A stretch of 64,000 nucleotides of DNA from Rhizobium rhizogenes NBRC 13257. Lineage in GTDB: Bacteria; Pseudomonadota; Alphaproteobacteria; Rhizobiales; Rhizobiaceae. This document shows positions 58,054 through 64,000 of the stretch, in pieces. The stretch lies in NCBI RefSeq assembly GCF_000696095.1, contig NZ_BAYX01000002.1, positions 372,001-436,000 on the forward strand, read 5' to 3'. Each line of letters starts with the position of its first letter. Position 1 is the stretch's first letter. The notes under the pieces are model-generated. The model was not told the origin of the DNA and made no database searches. It saw nothing but the letters and a program-made list of their open reading frames with translations. The position numbers and the translations under genes were made by a program.

Positions 58054-59318
58054 CCCTTCTTGCCCAAAGCGCCTTTATTGGTGATGGTGATGAAATCGGT
58101 GCCGTTGCCGGTTTCAGGGCCGACGCCGGTGTCGGAAATCGTCAGGGACGATCCTGCCGTCAGCAGATCGCCGATCCTGCGCCTGATGTCGTCGGGGATG
58201 GTAATGCGGTTCAGCGCGCGGTCGGCGGCGTCGAATGATTGCGCCTGCTCTTCGCTGGTGATGCCGAGCCGCTTCTTGGTATCCTTGGAAAGATCGTCTT
58301 CCAGCGTCACGCCGAACCAGTCCGTCTTGCCGTTTATCCTGTCGACCGTATTTGCGGTGAAGAAATGTGTGCCGAGCGCTTCCTGCGGCTCGGCGATGAT
58401 TGCCGGTGCTTCGAACAGCGGCTTGAAGTTCTGGCGAACCATGATAGCGCCGTTCGGCGGCTCGCCCTTGCCGGCAGCGGCATAGACGGCCTTCATCAGC
58501 GCGGGGCTGACAAGGCTGCCCGATGTCGTGATGCCGTGGGCTTTCTTGAAGTCGCCGATCGCCTGCACGGTCGCCGGTCCAAGCAGTCCGTCCGGGGTGC
58601 CGGTCGCAAAACCCAAGGCGTTCAACAGGCCCTGCAGATCACGAACGTTTTCGCGTAGCCCCCGGCGGGTCATCAGGATGCTGAGTGGTGCCTGGTCGAC
58701 CGGCGGTGCTGTCCGCACAGCTGGTGGCACAGGCAAGGCGGCGGCATCGTTGGTGGCGACCTGCACCGGCTGCGCCTGCGGTATGAAGACGGCTGTCGTC
58801 GGACGTAATTCGAGATCGGAGAACAGCACGGAGGCGGGCGCTGCCTCGGGCTGGAACAGCATGGCATGCTGGAAAGGCTGCGGCACCAGCGGATGGTCGG
58901 CTATGACGACGTGCACGCCGCGCTCGGTCATCTGATAGAGCATCTTGGCAAAGGCCTTCGGCATACGCACGCAGCCATGCGAGGCAGGATAGTTCGGCAC
59001 CGAACTCGATTCGTGCAGCGCGATGCCGGACCAGGTCAGGCGCTGCATGAAGGGCATCGGCGCGTTCGAATAGAGATTGGATTCGTGATAGACCTCCTTC
59101 TCCAGAATGGAGAAGATGCCGCTCGGTGTCGTGTGGCCGCGCTTGCCGGTCGAAACCTTCGATGTCGCCACCACCTTGTCGCCGTCATAGACGGCCAGCG
59201 ACTGCCGGTCCTTCGACACGACGATCTGCAAGGTGCGGACATCGTCCGCCGCAAGGGCAGGGTGAACGAGGGCTGTGGCCGACAACAGGCCAAGTCCGAA
59301 AAGAAAACGCGGCTTCAT
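58050..59318 (-). CDS. L,D-transpeptidase (YkuD) with peptidoglycan-binding domain
   Basis: A 422-residue periplasmic enzyme. A Sec signal peptide (cleavage after ALA, about residue 23) is followed by a YkuD domain with active-site C116 in HESSSVPNYPASHGCVRM. A Pro/Ala-rich linker and a PG_binding_1 domain (LQGLLNALGFATGTPDGLLGPATVQAIGDFKKAHG) follow. It would form 3-3 crosslinks, which dominate polar growth in Rhizobiales, or attach proteins to peptidoglycan. A GTG two codons upstream is possible, but the ATG at 59318 fits the signal peptide. Confidence 0.9.
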
Positions 59319-59516
59319 ACACACATACCAAACGCAATACTCGTATTGATGTAGACTAGACTTCGAAGTTTAAGGAAGACTTGAAGACAAGCCTTCAGTT
59401 CGAAATGCTTTTTCGGCGATTCACCAGGAAAAGACCGCTCAATGAGCGCAATTGCGGTAGGAAGTATTTTATGTAATTCTTAAGTTACGGATTGTGGGGC
59501 CGTGTGGGGGTTCGAC

Positions 59517-61268
59517 ATGCAAGTGGACGTGATCGAAACGCTGGAAGATCTGCAAGCGCTGAAAGGCAACTGGGATCGGATCTACGAGATCGACCCGGAA
59601 GCGCACTGCTTTTTGTCCTCGACATGGATAATGAGCTGGTTTGCCTCGCGCACCTTGCCCTGGTTCGTACTGGCGGCGAGGGAGGAGGCTGACGGCGCCT
59701 ATGTGGCTTTCCTCCCGATCCAGATCGGTACGGGCCTCGATCGGGGCAAGGGCTTTTACAATATCGTCGTCATGGGCGGCTCCTACTTCGCACCCTATAC
59801 CGGCATTCTCAGCGATCCCGCCTATGCCGACGCATCGGCCCTGGCCTTTGCCGAGCATATCCGCAGCTTTCATTGGCGCAGCCTGCATCTGGACGGCATC
59901 GATCGATCATCTGTGCGGATCGGACTATTCCTTGACCATTTCCCGCCCAAGGATTTTACCGGCGATAGGGTCAGGCACCCCGCGCGGATCCAGAATGCCA
60001 CAGACCGGGTCGATCCGGAGATCCATCTCCATGTGACGCTGCCGGCGGATTTCGAATCCTTCCTCAGCGAAAAACTGCGTCCGCGCGTGCGGCGCAATGT
60101 CCGCCTTGGCCTGCGCAAGCTGGATGGCTCGACGACGCTGCGGGTGACGCATGGCGACAGTGGAGCCGGTGAGAAGGACTTGGCGACGCTGCTGGGCCTC
60201 TGGGAGAAGCAATGGGGACAGCGCGATCCGGGCCATGCGAGCTACATTCTCGACAATGCGCGGTCGGTTCTGCCGGATTGCATCCGCGATGGCGATCTCT
60301 TTTTGCCGATCCTGTGGCAGGACGAGACGCCGATCGCGGCTGCTGCCATCCTTCTCGACCGACCCAGGAAGAGCTTGATCTGTTTCCTGAGCGCACGCGA
60401 CGCGGCAATCCGGGATATGTCCCCAGGCTTGATGCTACATGCCTATACGATCCGCTGGGCGATCGAGAACGGCTTTCGCATCTACGATCTCGGTGCCGGC
60501 AATTATGCCCATAAGTATATTTTTGGTTCCGTCAGTCGGCGCCTGGAGCACTATAGGATCGACACAAGGACGGGGTGGAACCTCGGCGAGCGGCTGGATC
60601 CGCATAGTCTGCCGCTTGTGCTTGCCCGTGTGAAAGGCCTTCATGCTGACGGCGATCAGAGCGATGTCGAGATCGGCTGCCGGCAGATCCTTGCCGTCGA
60701 GCCTGCGCATCGCGAGGCATTGGCGCTCTATCGCGATATCGCAGCGTCGCGGACTCTCTGGCAGACACTCTGGTCCGATGATGCCCCGGCTGGTGAGCAG
60801 GGATCTACCGATCGCGTCCAGGCGGAAAGGCAATGCCGCGCCGCGATCGCTGAAAATCCCGGAGATTTCGATGCCGCGCGCCGGCTGAGCATACTCCTGC
60901 TGCTGCGCGGCGAGGCCGGGGAGGCGGAGGCCGAGATCGCGCGGGCGCTGGAGCTTCGCCCCGATTCCGCTGCCGCCCATTGCACCTACGGCAATATCCT
61001 TGCCGCGACCCGGAATTTCGAGCCGGCCGTCATCCGTTATGATCGCGCGATCGCCCTGGAGCCGGACCATGCGGTTGCCCACAACAACAAGGGCAACGCC
61101 TTGCGCCATCTGGGACGTCCTGACGAGGCGCTGGCGAGCTATGACGACGCGATTGCGGTCAGGCCGGACTACGAACAGGCGCTTGCCAATCGCGCAGCAC
61201 TTTTCGATGAGGAGCCGGACATGCTGCCGCCCCTCTCTCACGTCCCGCGCTTGCCGCCGAATGTGTAG
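59517..61268 (+). CDS. BioF2/CelD-like acyltransferase fused to TPR repeats
   Basis: A 583-residue cytoplasmic protein. Residues 1-330 form a double GNAT-type fold (CelD/BioF2-like, as in polysaccharide or lipid N-acyltransferases), with [18 protein letters not shown] and the acceptor-like [14 protein letters not shown] segment. Residues about 370-565 contain TPR repeats ([54 protein letters not shown]). The substrate is unknown. The ATG at 59517 is chosen over a GTG at 59502 because similarity starts there. The 3' end overlaps the dinB 3' end by 31 bases on the opposite strand. Confidence 0.8.
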   Translation: MQVDVIETLEDLQALKGNWDRIYEIDPEAHCFLSSTWIMSWFASRTLPWFVLAAREEADGAYVAFLPIQIGTGLDRGKGFYNIVVMGGSYFAPYTGILSDPAYADASALAFAEHIRSFHWRSLHLDGIDRSSVRIGLFLDHFPPKDFTGDRVRHPARIQNATDRVDPEIHLHVTLPADFESFLSEKLRPRVRRNVRLGLRKLDGSTTLRVTHGDSGAGEKDLATLLGLWEKQWGQRDPGHASYILDNARSVLPDCIRDGDLFLPILWQDETPIAAAAILLDRPRKSLICFLSARDAAIRDMSPGLMLHAYTIRWAIENGFRIYDLGAGNYAHKYIFGSVSRRLEHYRIDTRTGWNLGERLDPHSLPLVLARVKGLHADGDQSDVEIGCRQILAVEPAHREALALYRDIAASRTLWQTLWSDDAPAGEQGSTDRVQAERQCRAAIAENPGDFDAARRLSILLLLRGEAGEAEAEIARALELRPDSAAAHCTYGNILAATRNFEPAVIRYDRAIALEPDHAVAHNNKGNALRHLGRPDEALASYDDAIAVRPDYEQALANRAALFDEEPDMLPPLSHVPRLPPNV

Positions 61269-62527
61269 CCGGTTTCCACCGTCTTGTTGCCGAATTTTTC
61301 CCTGAGCTTGTCCATTGCCGCCTCGGCTGCCGCGCGGCGGCTCGCCTGTTCGTCGATCAGATCCGGCGGATCGGCGCGGGCGGCATCGCAGAGATCGGTG
61401 ACGCCGATGCCGATCAGGCGGAATTTCGTGCCATCGGTCTCATGTTCGAGGAGCCGCAGGCCGGTACGAAAAATGCGGTCGGCAAGCTGGGTCGGGTCTT
61501 CCAGGCGGCGGTTGCGGGTCCGGCTTTTGAAATCCGCCGATTTCAGCTTCAACACGACGGTGTGCCCGGCAATGTCGCCGCGTTTCAGGCGTCGCGATAC
61601 TTTTTCCGAGAGATCGCGCAGGATCGGCACAAGATCTTCATGGCGTGAGATATCCTCAAAGAAGGTCGTCTCTGCCGATACACTTTTGGCCGCTTCGTTC
61701 GGATGCACCGTGCGGTCATCGACGCCGCGCGACAGGCGGTAAAGTCGCTGGCCGATGACGCCATAGCGGCGCATCAGGTCGCCTTCGTCCATGGTCTGCA
61801 ACTGGCCGATGGTGCGGATGCCGTCGCGCTCCAGGGTCGCGGCAAAGGCCTTGCCGACGCCCCAGATGGTCGTCACCGAACGCGGCTCCAGAAACGACAA
61901 TGCCTCCTCGCGGCCGATCACGGAAAAGCCGCGCGGCTTCTGCAAGTCGGAGGCGACCTTGGCGAGAAACTTGCAATAGGAAAGACCGACCGAGATGGTG
62001 ATGCCGATCTCGCTCTCGATACGCTTGACGAATTTGGCGAGGATCCGCGCCGGCGGATCATGATGCAGGCGCTGCGTGCCCTCAAGCTCGAGAAAGGCCT
62101 CGTCGATCGAAAGCGGCTGCACCAGCGGCGTCAGTTCCTGCATCAGCGTGCGTACCTCGCGGCCGACGCGGACATATTTCTCCATGTTCGGGCGAATGAC
62201 GACCGCCTGCGGACAGGCCTCCAGCGCCTTGAACATCGGCATGGCCGATCGGACACCATGGATGCGGGCGATATAGCAGGCAGTGGATACGACACCGCGC
62301 TTGCCGCCGCCGATGATGACTGGCTTGTCGACCAACTCCGGATTGTCACGCTTCTCGATTGAGGCATAGAAGGCGTCACAATCGATATGCGCCAGCGTCA
62401 GGTCGTAGAGTTCGCGGTGATAGACGAGGCGCGGACTGCCGCAGGCACGACAGCGCGCACGCTCGCTCAATTGCTCGCTCAAGCAATCGCGGCAAAAACC
62501 GGAAATTTTGTCGGGCGCGCTGGTCAT
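61238..62527 (-). CDS. dinB: DNA polymerase IV (Y family) with N-terminal zinc motif
   Basis: A 429-residue translesion polymerase. The catalytic aspartate D49 lies in [15 protein letters not shown] and the second acidic pair in [11 protein letters not shown]. The little-finger domain ends with GIGVTDL. Before the polymerase domain are C12/C15 and C26/C29 (CRDC, CRAC), a four-Cys zinc ribbon not found in the 350-residue enteric enzyme. The ATG at 62527 lies only 7 bases from a LexA box and lacks a Shine-Dalgarno sequence, so the mRNA may be nearly leaderless. It is divergent from a GNAT gene. Confidence 0.93.
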   Translation of the reverse strand: MTSAPDKISGFCRDCLSEQLSERARCRACGSPRLVYHRELYDLTLAHIDCDAFYASIEKRDNPELVDKPVIIGGGKRGVVSTACYIARIHGVRSAMPMFKALEACPQAVVIRPNMEKYVRVGREVRTLMQELTPLVQPLSIDEAFLELEGTQRLHHDPPARILAKFVKRIESEIGITISVGLSYCKFLAKVASDLQKPRGFSVIGREEALSFLEPRSVTTIWGVGKAFAATLERDGIRTIGQLQTMDEGDLMRRYGVIGQRLYRLSRGVDDRTVHPNEAAKSVSAETTFFEDISRHEDLVPILRDLSEKVSRRLKRGDIAGHTVVLKLKSADFKSRTRNRRLEDPTQLADRIFRTGLRLLEHETDGTKFRLIGIGVTDLCDAARADPPDLIDEQASRRAAAEAAMDKLREKFGNKTVETGYTFGGKRGT

Positions 62528-62534
62528 GAAACGA

Positions 62535-62549
62535 GAACAAAAATTGAAC
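62535..62549 (-). promoter_or_regulatory. LexA box of dinB
   Basis: GAACAAAAATTGAAC is an exact GAAC-N7-GAAC operator, 7 bases upstream of the dinB start. It differs at only two spacer positions from the site in front of the 28-residue peptide gene. Confidence 0.85.
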
Positions 62550-62608
62550 ATCGCTACCTTATGTTCTAAGCTCGCGAGTCTCAAGGCGGAAAAACGCCAA
62601 AGGAGGGG

Positions 62609-63190
62609 ATGTTGGAGGAATTGAAAGTGCTGCCCCTGACGTCGGATCGCTGGGGTGATTTCGAGACGCTCTTCGGCCCGAGCGGCGCCTGCTATGGTTG
62701 CTGGTGCACCCATTTCCGCATTCCGACATCTGAGCGGAAGACGATGGATGGTGATGGCAAGAAGGCGTTCATGCAGGCAAGGGTCGCTGCCGGTCCGTCG
62801 CCCGGCATTCTCGGCTATATCGGCGAACGCCCGGTCGCCTGGGCACAGGTCGGCCCGCGCTCGGAACTGCCGAAATGGAATTCCCCGAAAACCGTGTCAC
62901 GGCCGCTCGATCCCGCCGATGCCGAAGACGACTCGGTCTGGGCCGTGAGCTGCTTCTTCATGAATTCACGCGATCGCGGCAAGGGATATAGCCACCGCAT
63001 GCTGTCGGAGGCGGTGAATTTCGCCAAGGCATCCGGCGCGCGCATTCTTGAAGGCTGTCCCATCGAACGGACGAAACAGTCGAAATCCGTCGGCCTCTAT
63101 GTCGGATCGCTGCGGATATTCGAGGCGGCCGGATTTTCCGAGGTGGCAAAACGAAAGGATGGGCGACCCTTGATGCGCCTTGTTCTCTGA
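62609..63190 (+). CDS. GNAT-family acetyltransferase
   Basis: A 193-residue N-acetyltransferase. The acetyl-CoA loop reads [12 protein letters not shown], and [16 protein letters not shown] is the usual C-terminal strand-helix. The N-terminal part has a Cys-rich [12 protein letters not shown] segment, as in a group of GNAT proteins often annotated as hypothetical. AAGGAGGGG lies just upstream of the ATG. It is divergently transcribed from dinB across 81 bases, so the LexA site might also affect it. The substrate is unknown. Confidence 0.85.
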   Translation: MLEELKVLPLTSDRWGDFETLFGPSGACYGCWCTHFRIPTSERKTMDGDGKKAFMQARVAAGPSPGILGYIGERPVAWAQVGPRSELPKWNSPKTVSRPLDPADAEDDSVWAVSCFFMNSRDRGKGYSHRMLSEAVNFAKASGARILEGCPIERTKQSKSVGLYVGSLRIFEAAGFSEVAKRKDGRPLMRLVL

Positions 63191-63207
63191 TGGCGCCGCA
63201 GCGGGGC

Positions 63208-63855
63208 TCAGCGGGCGATGTGGGCGTGGATCAATGGCGCGGCCTCAGCCCAGTCGTTCGTCTGGGGAATATCGGCGGCCACGGTCGGGGCCATGCGATG
63301 CACGATCGAATCCGGCCTCAGATTGATCAGCAGGCAGCTTTCGACATGATCGCGAACCGAATGCAGATTGTGCGCCATATCGTCGACGAAGGCGACGGGA
63401 AGAGGGCGGCCGCCATGCAGGGTTTGCAGGATCGGCCCCTTCGGCTGCAGCGAGGCTATGAGCGGATAGACAAGGCCGAGCCTGTCGAGAAGGCGGCGGC
63501 GCTGGGCCGAGAATTGCGGCGGCATGGCGGTGAGAAAAACGACATCGGCGTTCTTGGAAAAGTCACCGAGGGCATCGACGACGCGGTCCAGAGGCGTCTG
63601 CCACTGTTCCTGCGCTTCGAAAAAGGCCTCGATCAGGCGATGGACGTCCTTTTCCTCCAAAGCGGTGCCGTTGGCCTTCGAAATGATATTGCCAGTCAGC
63701 CGGAAGGAACGCGGCAGGAATTCATGGCCCTCGGCATCAAGAAAGACCAGGAAAGGCGCGAAGAAATGCAGCACGACATCATCGACGTCGCAGACGACCA
63801 GCGGCCGGTCTCCCAGGCGCACATGCGACATATCAAGTTCGAGCGGGGCGTCCAT
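63208..63855 (-). CDS. HAD-superfamily hydrolase-like protein
   Basis: A 215-residue protein with HAD motif I in VVCDVDDVVLHFF (DxD nucleophile and acid), motif II in VVFLTAMPP and motif III/IV in VAFVDDMAHNLHSV. Probably a phosphatase acting on a small molecule. The ATG at 63855 lies two bases after the stop of the upstream DUF3572 gene, so translation is coupled. A GGGGGAA purine stretch serves as ribosome binding site inside the end of that gene. Confidence 0.8.
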   Translation of the reverse strand: MDAPLELDMSHVRLGDRPLVVCDVDDVVLHFFAPFLVFLDAEGHEFLPRSFRLTGNIISKANGTALEEKDVHRLIEAFFEAQEQWQTPLDRVVDALGDFSKNADVVFLTAMPPQFSAQRRRLLDRLGLVYPLIASLQPKGPILQTLHGGRPLPVAFVDDMAHNLHSVRDHVESCLLINLRPDSIVHRMAPTVAADIPQTNDWAEAAPLIHAHIAR

Positions 63856-63857
63856 GG

Positions 63858-64000
63858 TCAATATTCCCCCGAGGAGAGGCCAGGTGGCGAGAAATGCGCA
63901 GCGGCCGCCATAACGGTTTCCGGTGCCATCCCGCTTGCCTCGCAGAAGGCAAGCAAGGTCGGCTCATGGTTCATCAGGAAATCCAGCATGCCCGCGAGAA
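63858..64000 (-). CDS. DUF3572-family protein, N-terminus beyond window edge
   Basis: The minus-strand frame from the window end to TGA at 63858-63860 encodes the last 46 residues. These read LAGMLDFLMNHEPTLLAFCE, then ASGMAPETVMAAAAHFSPPG to a GEY end, the pattern of the short DUF3572 proteins of alphaproteobacteria (about 90 residues in all). It is the upstream partner of the HAD gene. Its function is unknown. Confidence 0.72.
   Translation of the reverse strand, partial: LAGMLDFLMNHEPTLLAFCEASGMAPETVMAAAAHFSPPGLSSGEY

Overview
The window is chromosomal DNA of an alphaproteobacterium of the order Hyphomicrobiales, almost certainly a Rhizobium-type rhizobium. The evidence is the gene order (clpP-clpX-lon-hupB; a complete nuoA-N operon running into birA, rnj, mce, a DUF1467 gene, proS, lolC, lolD and dnaE), the high GC content with GC-rich third codon positions, the rhizobial-type C-terminal extension on NuoE, an alphaproteobacterial ProS of about 440 residues, and LexA sites of the form GAAC-N7-GAAC. 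The species cannot be settled from the sequence alone.

Layout. 1-5.6 kb: a partial EamA-type exporter, a gene-poor stretch, a small secreted protein, a CoA-binding protein, O-acetylhomoserine sulfhydrylase, D-Ala-D-Ala ligase and a cupin. 5.6-9.7 kb: a pstSCAB phosphate transporter behind an array of PhoB half-sites, without phoU, phoB or phoR beside it. 9.7-12.3 kb: a cytochrome P450 and a membrane diguanylate cyclase. 12.6-18.3 kb: the ClpP, ClpX and Lon proteases and HU. 18.3-25 kb: an SDR, an aldo/keto reductase and a YhaO/YhaN (SbcDC-like) nuclease pair. 25-28.5 kb: a scarred accessory patch. It holds a metal cupin, a 5'-truncated glycosyltransferase, a diverged partial copy of the cupin leader fused in frame to a polyketide-synthase acyltransferase domain, and a tiny membrane ORF, and it ends at tRNA-Val. 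28.5-46 kb: tRNA-Val, two tRNA-Asp genes and the 14-subunit NADH dehydrogenase operon, with three additional genes lodged between subunits. 45.7-53 kb: biotin-protein ligase, RNase J, methylmalonyl-CoA epimerase, ProS and the LolCD lipoprotein release transporter. 53-64 kb: a DUF5680 gene, a secreted repeat-type protein, DNA polymerase III alpha, an L,D-transpeptidase, an acyltransferase-TPR protein, DNA polymerase IV, a GNAT enzyme and an HAD/DUF3572 pair.

The most interesting signal is a set of SOS-type operators. Exact GAAC-N7-GAAC sites lie just upstream of dinB, of the DUF5680 gene, of a previously unlisted 28-residue membrane peptide gene in front of dnaE, and less certainly of a 36-residue ORF near 1.2 kb. 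The site before the 28-residue peptide sits exactly between a TTGACT -35 and a candidate -10, and the peptide has a strong ribosome binding site. It looks like a rhizobial counterpart of the SOS-induced membrane peptides SidA (Caulobacter) and TisB (E. coli). Other points worth a look are the chimeric acyltransferase gene, the helix-hairpin-helix domain shared by NuoE and a neighbouring nuo-operon protein, and a 45-residue Cys-containing ORF between nuoF and nuoG.
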